Below, one piece after another: positions 35,481 to 47,668 of a stretch of 64,000 bases of DNA. Position 1 is the first letter of the stretch, and each line of letters begins with the position of its first letter. The translations under genes were made by a program, and so were the position numbers. The stretch comes from Aureobasidium sp. EXF-3400 (taxonomy: Eukaryota; Ascomycota; Dothideomycetes; Dothideales; Saccotheciaceae), in the NCBI GenBank assembly GCA_024195585.1, contig SWBL01000202.1, positions 28,465 to 92,464 on the forward strand. Reading direction: 5' to 3'. Under the pieces are notes generated by a model. It saw only the letters and a list, made by a program, of their open reading frames with translations, was not told the DNA's origin and made no database searches.

Positions 35481-38400
35481 GTTGACATTCACCGAGTGAA
35501 CACGCCCTCGGGCGTCTCGCGATCTGGGGAACTCGGGGTCGCTGGCCGAATGATTGAAGGCTGCCGAGTACAGAGGTCGTCGGGAGTGCCGAAGCGTGTG
35601 TTAGTCCCTGTCTTGTCGTCGAGATCGGCGGCGCCGAGTGAATTCGGTCGAGGCCGGGGGGACGGTGCGAGGGGTCGAAGGGTGAGACTCTCCAGTGAAG
35701 GAAAACTGGCGATCCTGAGTCAAGGCGCTGCGACAGGATCGAAGCCAACGTGGGCGCAAAGAGTGACTGCAGTCAGAACGGGCGATGGGTCGTGGGCGGT
35801 GTGAGAGCGCAGTGAAGGCTGCGTCAAGATGCACATCCAACCGTCTACTCAGGACTCACTTACGCATTGGGCTCGTGTTTTGGCTGTACCGATATGCGCC
35901 CTCGTCTCTGTTCTGATACCAACGCCTAATCGTGCTGAAATTTACCGATACCAACCTCTCCCCAGCTTCCAGGAGGAATGAAACATGAAATGTCAACAAC
36001 CAAACACTGTCCGTAACCCAGCCTGCCAATTCTGCTCCTTCACCTGCAACCATTCAGCTCTGCTCTCGTATCCGCTGAGCCTTGTTGCCGTTTCCGCTGG
36101 TGTGTATCCCGACCCTATCTGTACTGTCCACTCTTGTGTTTCGCACACCATCACAAACTCATGACTGGCTACTCCTTAACGCTCGTGGCTTTCTACTTTA
36201 TTGCGTTGTACCCATCTTCTCGAGACTGGCACGTCTAGCGCACGAGAGTAGCAGGAGCCGACTTCGAAAGCGTGATAGAGGAAAGGCAACTGCCTCTATC
36301 TTTGATGCATGTTGATTTCTCAAACCTGAACTGGCAACAACGAGTCTATGCCCACCTTTGCTGACTCAGTTTTGTACTGTTCATATCCACGCTAAATCCA
36401 CCTCCTTGGTAGCTACATCTTCGTTGTTGAATAACGATGCCCCTCTTCTTCTGCGCAGAAATCCTTGTGATGCACCACCATCGAAGCTCACGTGGCCCTT
36501 GACGCGCCTCATGCATCCAGCCAACCAGTCTCCTGCAACTCCTGCCCCTCTCTGCAACGCCATGCCCAATCATGGACTTGTTATGCACTATGGCTAGAGT
36601 CGTATCGCACAACGTCTTCGGCACACAATGCCCAGTTTTCTGTCGCAAGACTTGACTGCAGTTAGGAAAGCACTTGTCCTTGGCGAGGAAGATCACCTCG
36701 AGTAGGGAGAAACAAGTCGACTTGACCTTCGCCTACCCTGTGACAACGATCGCGTTCTTCTTCTTCACTGCTCAAAAACGCCATCGTCCTTGTGCCACTC
36801 TGCCCTTGCTTGATGTATCAATCGTCGAGTCGATGATCTGCCCCTAATACAAACACTCACCTTCCGCTGCAACTAGTCTTTCCGCTGTCAATCATCCTGT
36901 CAACAGTGCAGTAGTCTTCACGGCCCTGGTTTTCAACTCGCCGCCACATTGTATATGTCCGCTCACGTATTCATTTTCTGACACGAGGTGCATCGTGAGT
37001 CGTGACAGACCCTAGGTTGCGGAGAATATTGGTGATAAATGTCCAGATGTAGCAACCTACCTTACATACCGATATACTAGTACTATCATGTAGTTCGGAT
37101 CCGAATCCTCCGTAGTGCATCTCGGACTTCCATGTGATGCTGTTTGCCTGGGACTCTCACCTCCTGTGGGTAACACAGAGTGAAGCGGCTAGAGCAGTCA
37201 ACGTGAGATGTATCGCATTCTGGAGAGCCTTGTACGATCACGCCGACCGAGAACCATCCATAGAACTGGTACCATGAACCTGTTGTCTGTTTGTTCTAGA
37301 ATGCGCTGGGGGAAAAACTTAGCCTCTTGAGTCAGAAGACGACGCGATATTACGCATCTCTTCAAGATAAGACACTGTAAAGTTGTAAACTAGACGCGCA
37401 CTGTGCCAGCACAGCCCGCGTTGCAACATGTACGGCGTACGGAGACTGTACGCGATAGGTGTGGCACCGCGTCTTCCTTCGAGTCCAGAGGCTGAAGAAC
37501 AGTCCTGCAGTCGCGTCAACTCAACGTCCATCCCTTTGTCAACGTCTCTCCGATACGTTGCGATGAGCAAACCACGCTGAAGCGATCGATCACTACGGAA
37601 GGTGAGTGATCAGAAGCGGCTACCCGAACCACCAACATTCAAGCAGCAGCCCTGATAATCCGTGTCTATGCCAGGTGCAATCAGCGACCCGTCGCGAGGT
37701 CAAAGGGTGCCCTAGGAAGGACAAATCATCAATTAGATACGCGTCTCGTGTCGAACAAGCTTCGTCGATGCCGAGCTATGTTCACAGTGCTTCACACCCG
37801 GGGAGGCGAATTCCTGAGCCTACGCTTCCCCTGGAGCCCGTCTCTGGACCAATACCCCGGTCGAGATAGATGACAAGCCCCATCGAAATTGGAGCAATGT
37901 CCCAGCTCCCAACGCTGGGGGACTGCCGCAGGCTTAGAAAGATGGCTTCCGCCCAAGACTTAAATTGAAACAGCAGTGGTATACTTATCAATGATGTCGT
38001 GTCGAGCCCCTTTCCAAGTCTGTCGATGAGGGGTATTATCCGAACTTGTTTCGAGGACAGACCGTGTTATGGAATGTGTCTCCCGTTGACCTTCTGACTC
38101 GGTGAGGACTCTTGCAACTGAAATCTCTGATCAAAATTCGTCGTCGAGGTTCAAAGAAAATCAAGAGTTGACGCGCTAAGCATCCGGTTCGCGGCGAGCG
38201 AGGGGTGACCACCGGCGTGCAAACGGAAGACAGCATCCGCTGGGAGCGAAGTGGGGCATGCCAGATGGCCCGACCCGCAGCTTCTCGTCCCCTCCGATTT
38301 CCTCACGATGGTAGACGAGCACATGCTCTGCCGGGTAATAGATAGCACGTGCTGGAGGAACCTTCTGAAGCTGTAGCAGGGTGTGGACAATGCTAAACAA

Positions 38401-39828
38401 GCGGCAAGATCATCAGAGAGGTGTTTCGAGAACAAACTCAAGCTTCGATGTGGTTGCCGAGCAGAAATTGTCAGAAAAAGCAAAACATGATGATCAAATT
38501 CGTCCCAAAAAGTTGGGACTTGGAAAGTTCGCTGGCACCCAAGATAGCTGCCGGATCGAAGTTCCTATGCCTTAGCCCGAGTTAGGCCATCGATAATTCT
38601 GCAAGATGCAGCGATGCCAGGAACAAGTAATTTGGTCGGGACCAAAAACGGAGAGGCTCATGCAGCTTGAAGATCGTCCAAACACGACACATGAAGCAAT
38701 GCAAAGATCATGACGGTGTTTGAAGCTCTGCTTTCCGAGTCGACAAAGGGATCAGTCCCTCTGTTGGCCAGTCGGCATGATGAGATGATAAGGGGGCTGG
38801 ATTAGAAATAGAAGATACATCAGCGTCCGGCTACATGCATAACGTGGCGCCTTGCACAGACTCGCAGTGGCTAGAATGCGCATGGAAATTGAGTGCGCAT
38901 GATGGTTGTCTTGAGACTGGAGTTGGAGAAAGCTGCAGTCGATGGCGATGTGGCAAGACTGGCGGTCTGGCAGAGGCACAAAGGAGAAATCGAGTGTCCA
39001 GTTAATATAGAGAGATCGCTAGTTAGTCGAGACATCAGACGGAGACGGGACGGCTTCTTGTGCTCTATGGCAAACGAGAGGTGGTGATTTGACGGAAGTC
39101 GCGTGTGCTTACAGCGCCCAGTCATGACGAGAAGGCGCTGAACAACGTTTCGTTTCGCTGTCAACGTGCTGGCGACTGGGCTGAAATGGTCGGATAGACT
39201 CGCTGGAGGCGAGCGCACAGGGCAAATGGTCAAGCATGGGCTTGGAGAGTCGAAGGGATGACAGACACAGACAAGCTGCCACCACGGGTGACAAGCAAGT
39301 TGCGACTTGCAACAATCCAAACAGGAAATCAGCCACAGGCGTGATGATTAGCTCCTAGTTTATGACAGCGCTCGGACAGGATCCAGCGCCAGGGTTGTGA
39401 GGTGCCCCGCGTCGTTAGTCGTTAGGGACGTAAACTGCCTTGGTCGCGCCGCCTCTTTTCTCTCTTTCCACTTTTGAGTTCTTTCCCCTCGTTCATTCTC
39501 ACATCATACTGATCTCTGCTTTCGCTCTTGCCCCTCCATTCTGCAACCCCCTCTTCCCAACTCCCCCACCAGCCACTTTTGCCTGGCTTCACTGTCTTGT
39601 ATCTTGCGTCGAGACGTCTGAAAGGGCATCGTCGCAAACCATCGTTCAATGAGCAGCATAATATCGCCCATGCAACATAATCATTCCAATCAACCCCAGT
39701 TCATCAAGACTTAATCCCTACGCGCCGGTCGGCCTCTGTTGTCTGGACCTTGCCCGAAGCATTCAACATCTTCACCTCGCCACCACATCTTTTCTTTGAA
39801 TCCGACTCCCTCCGCCTCTACCTCCGCC
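35481..39828. other. Large gene-free interval (about 4.3 kb) between RasGEF and C2H2 factor genes
   Basis: The two genes diverge, so both promoters and leaders lie here. No open frame shows a domain, signal peptide or convincing intron pattern. C/T-rich leader-like sequence precedes 39829 from about 39420. No tRNA, tandem repeat or transposon terminus was recognised. Long regulatory regions before regulatory genes are common in fungi, but a non-coding RNA or decayed element is possible. Confidence 0.5.
39649..39714 (+). promoter_or_regulatory. Upstream ORF in the leader of the C2H2 transcription factor
   Basis: A 21-codon frame (ATG at 39649, stop at 39712-39714) lies 114 nt before the main start at 39829. 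A second in-frame ATG is at 39670. It is the last ATG-initiated frame before the main start. If the leader starts upstream of 39649, it could limit translation of the transcription factor. Confidence 0.45.
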
Positions 39829-42323
39829 ATGCCTGCTGCCTCAGCGTCTACCACTCTTCTTCCGGCCGCCGGCTCGGCTTCGCCCACCATCAGCCGCAAG
39901 TCATCCGCCTCAGCACCCGAAAAGAAATACAAGTGCCAGTTCTGCAATCGCGCTTTCAGCAGAAGTGAGCACCGCAGCAGACACGAAAGATCGCGTAAGT
40001 TAGGCCCACCCCGCCACTCCACACGTGCCCTTGACCATGCTCAGACACTGATTTGATTTTCTCAGACACCAAGGAACGCCCCTTCAAATGCCTCAAGTGC
40101 CGTAGCACCTTTGTGCGTCGCGACCTGCTCTTGCGCCACGATCGTACCGTACATGCAAAGGATGGAGGTGTACCGCTGCAAAGCGACACCAAGCGAAGAA
40201 GCAACGCATCGAAGCAGTCGCCAGAAGCCGTCGCACCCAAGCTTCCCATGGGCATGGAGCAAGCAACCATCGAGCAAATGAGTGCTGACGACGGCCTATT
40301 CGGTGTCGAAGAAGCTGCTATGCTGATGACCAACTTTCAACAGAAGGCTGCCATGTCCACCCAGGGGTCTATGCCCGAGCCCATCCTAGCCGAGCCCTCG
40401 TTCTCTCAGGCCGGATCCATGACCCTTCCTCAGATGCATTCGCAAACCCACTGGGACACGATGGAAACGATGATGCCTCTCCCTATGGCCAAGTCGCAGT
40501 CGATGTCGTCCCAAAGCACCGCAACTGGTCACGATCATCGCGCGCCTCAGTCCTCTGCCGGTGCCATGGGAATCCACAACCAGTTGCCTCCGCTCATGGA
40601 GCAGCAGTTCGGCAATGCATCGCTTTCAGCAGTCGGAACCCCTGGTGCCTTGTCTCCGTTTACTTCGATGATGGGTCCTGTATCTCCAGTTGACTACCGT
40701 CGCTCGCCCGGCCCTCCCCAGGTCTGTACGATGCCCAAGCCGCCCCAGGTCGAGTCGCAGGATCAGATTGCCAGTATCCTGCACAACATCAAGCACTGTG
40801 ATAGCGAGGGTGCTCTGCTCGACACATTCCGTCTCCCCCTCGGTGACGACTTGAACCGTTATCTGTCGACTTACTTCAACCTCTTCCATCACCACCTGCC
40901 GTTCTTGCACCCCTCGTCGTTCAACCCGGCACACGTCTCGGCACCTCTACTCCTGTCGGTCCTCTCGGTCGGTGCCCTCTACGCCTTCGAGCAAGATTCC
41001 GCATACATGCTTCACATTGGCTCCAAGCTCTTGATCAACCAGTTCCTTGTCAACAAAGAAAACTTCAGCTCTCGCAAATGTCCTATCTGGGCTATGCAAG
41101 CCACTCTGCTCAACATGATTTTTGCCAGCTGGAGTGGTGATCCGAAAGGCCTCGAATGGGCCTGTTCGGTCAAGAGTCTTGTCGCCAACATGGTCGCTGG
41201 TAACAGATATGAGCTCAAGTTGCGTACTGAAGCCCGTCAGGGCGCGCAGCCCAGCCACCAGGAGTGGATCGAAGATGAGAGCTGCCGTCGCACATACTAC
41301 GCTGTTTACATCTTCTTTGGTTTACTGACCATGACATACAACCACACGCCTGCCATCAGTTTCAACGAGTTCGACACTTTGGAGCTACCCTCGTCAGAAA
41401 CTCTGTGGGCCCTCGATGTGAACCAGAGCGCTGTCTGGCACGAGAGCATGAAGACCACGAATATCATCACATTCCAGGAATCTCATTGTAACCTCTTCCA
41501 GGGCGAGCCTGCTCGTTACAGTGCCTTTGCGACTCGCGTCATGATCAACGCTCTCTTCCTCGAAGTTTGGTATCATAAGAGATGTCCCGAGGCTCTGCAG
41601 GACGTCGTGACCGAATACAAGCTTCGCCTGGCCTTGGAGTCGTGGGAGAAGTCTCTTGAGATTTGCGAGCCCGAGACTGTCGTGGTTCAGCTCAGTGCAC
41701 CTCACCGTGGACATCCTCTCATTTTTAACGCCATGGCTGTGTATCGCAACACGACCGCTAGACTCATGGTAGATCTCAAGTCGGTCCAAGAGGCTCTTCG
41801 CTATCACGATCCCTATGAAGTTGCTGCTGCCATGACCAACGCAAGGGACAAGGTCAAGCGTTCACCCGAGATGCTCAAGGTTATTCAAGCTTGTTTCGAC
41901 TGTGTCGAGGTCGCTGCTGTACATGGCATTCGTTGGGTTGCCCGCACCTCAGCCACCAACTGGAGCATTGAACACCCACTTTGTGGACTCGACCTCATGG
42001 TCATCTTGACCCTCTGGCTTTGGCGCGTTGAGCATGACGACGAGGCTCCGAATGCTGAGGAAGTCGCCATGTACGAGAAGCTTCGTAACCTCTTCGACGA
42101 TGACTCGGTCGAAATGTACGGCAAGCTCAGCTCAATGGTTGCCCGCATCTGGGGCAGCATGATTGACGAAGTCGTCGTTTGGGGCATCACTAAACTCATG
42201 GGCGAATCATTCAAGCTCCACGCTCAGGCACTCTCTGGTTATGAGGAAGCTATGCTCGCGCAAGAACAGGCGCATTCCGCTCCTACCATGACCTCTCACA
42301 ATCTTGCAGTAGCCGCCTACTAA
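39829..42323 (+). CDS. C2H2 zinc finger plus fungal-specific transcription factor
   Basis: Exons 39829-39994 and 40066-42323 (71-nt intron) encode 807 residues. Two C2H2 fingers lie at about residues 35-90: YKCQFCNRAFSRSEHRSRHERSH, then FKCLKCRSTFVRRDLLLRHDRTVH. The intron falls at the last His of finger 1, and the splice restores the TKERPF linker. A Met/Gln/Pro-rich region follows. A large helical domain from about 250 (LNRYLSTYFNLFHHHLPFLHPSSFNP, then CRRTYYAVYIFFGLLTMTYN) corresponds to the fungal-specific transcription factor domain (PF04082 type). This two-finger plus PF04082 layout occurs in AmdX- and Klf1/Adr1-like regulators. Targets are unknown. The leader contains a short upstream ORF. 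Confidence 0.88.
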
Positions 42324-42948
42324 TACTGCACCACACTTTTCACGACCCCTCTTCCGACCATATCTCACGCCTCTGTTACCGATCCGTCTCATACCCGAGA
42401 CGGAAGATCTCCTCTCAATTGTTTGCGTTTTGTTTTTGCTTGCGTTTTCCTATCTCCTTTTGCCGCGTTATGTCTTTCGCAGCAAGATGCTTCAAAAGCG
42501 TGCGGTAGTCATGGTCTTCCTTGGGTTTGCCGGCAACGGTTCTGGTGGCGGGTTCGGGTTTGGTAATACCTCTCTTCCTTCCTTAATACCCCCTCTACGC
42601 CTCGCAGTGTCGGCTGGCCCGCCTTGTCTAATCTGTTTTTTCTTTGCTTTTCTTTTTCCTACTGCTTTGGACCCAGAATACCAAGCTCTCTGTGCGATCT
42701 GTGTTTTGGGAAGTATTGTTTATTTGGGATTCTGTTTTGACTTTCTCGGAGATATCTTGCAGTGCGCATAGCGTGGTTGCTGCTACTTTACATCATTTTT
42801 CTTCGCTTTCTGTAGAGCATACATGTCATCTCTGTTTTCATTCCTTGATCTGCGTCTTGATTCCTTATGATGTTCTATGTGATTGTATGCGAAAGGCTCT
42901 CATGCAACTCTGTCCGACTCCCCATATCTGTCAAATACACGTCTTGAT
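42324..42948. other. Convergent 3' interval
   Basis: These 625 nt lie between two convergent stops and should contain both 3' UTRs. The T-rich sequence from 42400 to 42800 fits this. No gene is supported. Confidence 0.5.
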
Positions 42949-43713
42949 TCACGCCTGGGGCTGCTTCGATGTTGCCGTTTGAGCATCAGCCTTGCCACCC
43001 GTGAAAGCTGCATGCTCGTGATGCGGCTTGTAGTAGAACCCATTATCTCTAGGCATCAACTCGGGCTCCAAGTTTGCAAAGATCGTCTCCAACAACTTCT
43101 TGATACCTTCCTCATGACCAGCATCCCTATTCCACACCTGCACCAACACACTGGTGAACCTCACACTCAGACTGACACCACAAATGTCATCTCTGAACTG
43201 CTGTCTGTCGCTCTCCACCGCAGCCTGCAGTTTCTCACCCACGGCAAGCAGACAGATGCGTTCCCAAAAGGCTGGCGCACGATCCTTGTGCACGCGGAAA
43301 GTCCAACATCCACCATGAGCATTGCGAGGGTCTTCCCACAGCGGCTTCACGTTTCTGTGAAACAGATGGACGGAATCGCGTAGAGGCAAGGCAGAGACGT
43401 CGAAGTTGTTGAAGACATTCCAGAAAGTACGGACATCTGAAATTGAAGCCAAGTGCACCAGTCTGTCTTCGTAGTTTGTTGATGGGGCTTCTGTGGGGGA
43501 AGTGGTGGGAGAGGTTGTTGATGGAGAAGTTGTGGATGTGGATGTAGTGGAAACGCGGTCTTGACGATCGTGCCAGAAATCCCAGGCGTGAACGAGAGGT
43601 GGTGCGCGGAGTTTGTTCAAGAGGTTTGCGCGCATTTCTTTGCCGCGGGCTGGTGTTGGTGTTGCTGCTGCTGCATCATCTGCTATAGCGCCGAGGTTTT
43701 GGAATCCAGCCAT
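42949..43713 (-). CDS. eIF4E-family cap-binding protein, class II (4EHP-like)
   Basis: A single exon encodes 254 residues. The cap-pocket segment LWEDPRNAHGGCW contains Trp126-Glu127, matching human eIF4E Trp102-Glu103. The residue equivalent to eIF4E Trp56 is Tyr81: it lies 17 residues before the conserved Trp98, the same spacing. Tyr at this position is characteristic of class II (4EHP) proteins. The N-terminal WDFWHDR matches the WALW region that contacts 4E-binding proteins. A Ser/Thr/Pro-rich insertion of about 30 residues (51-79) separates the two. Class II proteins generally act as translational repressors or under special conditions rather than in bulk initiation. The tail is rich in His, Ala and Gln. 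Confidence 0.85.
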   Translation of the reverse strand: MAGFQNLGAIADDAAAATPTPARGKEMRANLLNKLRAPPLVHAWDFWHDRQDRVSTTSTSTTSPSTTSPTTSPTEAPSTNYEDRLVHLASISDVRTFWNVFNNFDVSALPLRDSVHLFHRNVKPLWEDPRNAHGGCWTFRVHKDRAPAFWERICLLAVGEKLQAAVESDRQQFRDDICGVSLSVRFTSVLVQVWNRDAGHEEGIKKLLETIFANLEPELMPRDNGFYYKPHHEHAAFTGGKADAQTATSKQPQA

Positions 43714-44608
43714 GACTTTCGATTTCTGTTCCGATTTGATCTTGTTGGCTAATTTCCTGTAATGATGTTAGTTTGACTTCTCGTGTGGATTTCTGATGTT
43801 ATTCAAATTGTGTTGCAGATGTGTTGTGGTGGTCTCTCATTCAGATCTCTCGACGCACATCCCGGCTTCTCAGAAAGGGGTAAGTGTCAAGTATGCATAC
43901 TACTTACCAGCAACGAGGTGTGCAAACACAGAAAGCTGAATGCAAGGTTTCAAGATCAGAAGGAGACCAGTCGCCCTATATAAGCAAGGAAGCCAGAAAG
44001 TTTGCGATTGACGAGAAGATGCAAGGCTCGTCTTGACAGGGCTGAGCGTGTCCTTGATTGATTGCTTCCGGCTAGAAAGAATGTAACAAAGAAAGTGATG
44101 CAGTCTGGTTTGTTTTCTAGCAACCACGAACTTGTTCTTCTTATATATGAATCTCTTGTTCAGTCTCCTCTTTGTAGTTCTTTTTGTGGTTTCGCTAAGC
44201 GCCCGTGTGCAATTGGTGAGCTGTCATGTGAGATTGAATTGTGATTGCGGTCTTGTCCCGCAAGCTCCGCCTCGTGTGTGCTTTGACGTCTTGTTTCAGA
44301 CATCATCTTCTTCTATCGATACATCGCTCCTTTCAGAATCGTCCAGATCTATGTGTTGAATGTATGGTAATGCTTTCCATGCTATATCATTCCAGTCATT
44401 ATAGAAAGAGTCGCCGAAGTTCGCAACGATCGGTCTTTTGATCAAGTCCCCGGCATGGAGAGCCCCACCGCTGATGTCGCAATAATTTAATCCGTAGGAT
44501 GCGTGTAGTATAAATATGGATGTATATATCCTATCAAACCTTCTATCTCTTTCCTCTCTAGATCTTCTGCAATTCATCCATCCAGAGCAAAGAAAAGAAA
44601 TTCCAACA
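43714..44608. other. Divergent promoter region between eIF4E-like and methyltransferase genes
   Basis: About 900 nt hold both promoters. A TATA-like GTATAAATA near 44510 lies about 100 nt before the methyltransferase ATG. No other gene is supported. Confidence 0.45.
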
Positions 44609-45450
44609 ATGGGTCTCCCACCTCAAATAAACCTCCTCGCACCCCTTCTTCTTCTCTCCTACTCAGCCTCTTATATCCCTATAACAATATTCCGCCTGCT
44701 CACTTCCTCGCCCTCAAAACTCCTCTCCTGGTCTTCCTTCCAACACGCCTGGTTCGGCTACTTTTGGTCTTGGTTCAGCAACTTGCCCCGCCCCCAACTC
44801 ATCGCTATACTATCTCCCCTCGTGCGTTCACACGCATCAGGCATAGTCCTCGACATCGGCCCCGGAAGTGGACAATGGGTATCCCTCTACTCTGCCACTG
44901 CTCACCAAATCACTAAAATCTATGGTGTGGAGCCTAATCTCGAACACCATGCTGCATTGCGTAGGAAAGTGGAAGAAGCTGGTTTGAAAGGTATTTATGA
45001 GATTTTACCTGTGGGAGCGCAGGATTTGGGATTAGTGGGGTTGAAGGAGGAGTCTGTGGATACGATTGTGACGTTGCAGACATTGTGTAGTTGTCCGCGT
45101 CCCCAGGATGTTATCAAGAGTTCGTATCCGTATTTGAAGAAGGGAGGGACGTGGGTAGTCTTTGAGCATGTCAAGACAAAGTATTCTAATGACTTTGTTG
45201 GATATTGGCAGCGTGAGTACAACAGCATTCAAACCCGTTGGTATCGTTCTTTTCTGACTCTTGACCTTTTCTAGCTTTCGTCAACTTGATCTGGCCGACT
45301 TTCTTTGGTGGTTGTGATATTACGAGGCCTACTGATGATTGGCTTCGTGAAGCTGGTGATTGGGAAGAAGTCTCGTTGAGAGCGGCAGAAGGCGAAGGTC
45401 CATACGATACTCTGCCTCACTCGCTCGGCACGCTGGTCAAGAGAAAGTGA
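44609..45450 (+). CDS. Membrane-anchored SAM-dependent methyltransferase (METTL7-like)
   Basis: Exons 44609-45212 and 45275-45450 (62-nt intron) encode 259 residues. Residues 7-31 form a hydrophobic membrane anchor. Motif I VLDIGPGSGQW (80-90) is the SAM-binding loop, followed by an acidic end of strand beta-2 (GVEPN) and a post-motif VDTIVTLQTLCSC. A Gly-rich turn (KKGGTWVVFEHVK) closes the Rossmann fold. The arrangement of N-terminal anchor, class I fold and the LCSC / FEHV segments resembles METTL7/TMT1 thiol or lipid-droplet-associated methyltransferases. Substrate is unknown. I prefer the ATG at 44609 because it starts at the anchor; an in-frame ATG 31 codons earlier would add an unlikely leader. 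Confidence 0.82.
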
Positions 45451-45601
45451 TTTCGCATTTGCTAGGGATGGCAAGCACTGAGAGTCGTGAGAATATCCTG
45501 GTGTTTGATGATTAAATTACAACGCGACGCTCGAATGCAACGCCAAAGTCAAGGCTTCACCACCTGAATGTATGCAAACAAGAAAAACGGAAATGCTATA
45601 G
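45451..45601. terminator. Compact convergent 3' ends
   Basis: Only 151 nt separate the stop codons of the convergent methyltransferase and palmitoyltransferase genes, so their transcripts probably overlap at the 3' ends. Confidence 0.4.
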
Positions 45602-47356
45602 TCAATCGCCCTTTGTCCTGTTTCCACTCCTGTCCCTCTTCGGCTTCGCGGTAGCAGACATCACAAAGTCATCTGGGATATCATTCCAATTTTGTGTATG
45701 CGGAAGTGGTCGACTGGGCGGCCGGGAGCTCTCTTCATCACTACTAGTGTCGTAATCATCAATATCATCAGGGTCTGTTTTGCGGCGCGTAGGAGGTGGA
45801 CCGCTTCCTGTTTGATATTGACCCAAGATCTGTGCTGCTTTTGATGGAGAACGGCGACCAGCAAGAGGTATGCGAGTAACACCGTTAGTGGTAGTCAGGT
45901 ATCTGCCGTCGTCGTCATCTTCTTGCTCATCTGTCCATGTGGGTTGAAGATGTGGCTGTGGCTGCTCTTGGTGTTGCTGTACGGGGGCAGGGCCACCAAA
46001 GTATCTCCCTGCACCGTATGCGCCAGCACCCCACTGTGAACGCTGGGCCTGATAGTCTCGCCATGAGCGATGTTCCGACTCTTCCCGCAATTGGCGGTCG
46101 CGAGCTACCTCGTCACGACGAGCTATCCAATGAGCGCTGACCTCCCACCTCCAGCCGTCTCCTTCAGTGTTACAAACAGGGAAGAACCACAACCACGGAT
46201 TGTGGCCGAAAAGCTCGAGCAAATTCCGTCGCCAACCGAGATCGAAGGCATGGGGAAGCTTGTCACTGTCTTGCTCGTCTAGATACTCGGCATAGCGCTC
46301 TCGCTCGCGGTCTGCTTCTAGACTTGCGTAGTTGCGTCGTAGACTGTCCGAAGCAGGGGACTCGAAGGAAGAATTTTGTGTTGGCAAGGGAGTCGGAATC
46401 CGCGACTCGTCGCCTTCTTCGGGCCTGGTAACACCAGGAACGGCGTTTGCATGTATCTCCTTGAGCTGTTCGCCCAGCGTTGGCTCGTCGGAGGGGTCGT
46501 CATGCATATAGTGTCTCTCGTGGTTGTTTATCTGACGTTCCATGCTCTTTTTCAAGGGGCTAAAGTAGCGTGTCTTTTCCAGACTTTCAATGGTCGTCTT
46601 GCCGGTTGTGGCCAGGTAGATGTGCCAGGAGGTGAAGCCAGTGAGGACAAGACCAATGATACCTCCCAACACAGCAAGCAGAATGACATTGACGATCCAT
46701 AATCCTTCGTCAATCTTGGTCTCGTCGAAGATGTCGCGCCAAACGAACTCGGTAGCGGTCGCGAAACAGAGCCAGCAGAAAAGCGATGTGTAGGATAGAA
46801 AGAGCAGGAAAGCCTTGTAATTGTACATGCCGACGCAGGTGGCTAGCCAGGGACAATGATGGTCCATCTTGAGGACACAGCGGTTGCAGGAGCTGCAGTG
46901 GTGGGTGCGGTCTGGTTTGATCGAGTTGCACTTCTTGCAATAGCGTGGTTTGCCCGACGACTTGGCCGTGAGCGGTGAGGGTGTTGCGGATTCATGGGTA
47001 GGGAGTGATGCGTAGCCGCCAGTAGCTGGCGAATTTGTAGGAGATCCCGGATCTTTGAAGACAGCGATTGTATAACACGAGATGGCGAGCGAGTAGAGGA
47101 TGAGGCCGGCCAGGGACGATGTCTTGCCTGGAGTTGAGGGTTAGCAGACTCGAGGGTCGAGTACGAAGCTTCTGTACTTACCTGTCCATTTCCCTAGGTT
47201 GGGCCAGAAGCCGATGCTTATCTGGACCCAGGCAGCCCACGACAGCAGGCCATAGACGAAGAGTAGAGGGAAGTAGGCCAGCGCTCCGCAGCAACAGCGT
47301 TCGATCCGCCGCGCCATGCTCCGCTTCCGGTAGAAATCTCGAGACGATGAAGACAT
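45602..47356 (-). CDS. DHHC palmitoyltransferase, Pfa3-like
   Basis: Exons 47356-47182 and 47127-45602 (54-nt intron) encode 566 residues. Two membrane segments lie in the N-terminal region ([45 protein letters not shown]). The cysteine-rich DHHC domain follows: [33 protein letters not shown], with catalytic DHHC at about 147-150. Two further membrane segments come next, then a TTxE motif ([14 protein letters not shown]) and an NPWLWFFPV segment. The C-terminus is a long Gln/Asp/Arg-rich cytosolic tail. Architecture and size match fungal Pfa3, the vacuolar enzyme that palmitoylates Vac8 in yeast; assignment within the DHHC family is inference. Confidence 0.88.
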
Positions 47357-47668
47357 GATCGGATACTCAGCACATGTCGACAACAACAACTCTTCTCCTC
47401 GATGCAAAAATGTTGCTGGTCGGCCCTCGGTGTCGTCGTCGTCGCCGGTTGACTCGTGGCGTATGTGGCGGTGCTCGGCACGCGAGAGGGCCCGACCCGA
47501 CACGCTCCACTCCCCCACCATCAAGTGTTTCATCGTCAAACGCCCAACTAAATATGTCTTCCTACCATGAATCGTCATTTGCATGTGAATATCATTATTG
47601 CATTTCTGTCTACTATTCAAATTCGTCATACATATCCGACGTGACTCCTGCTGCCAGAGTAAGGCCAT

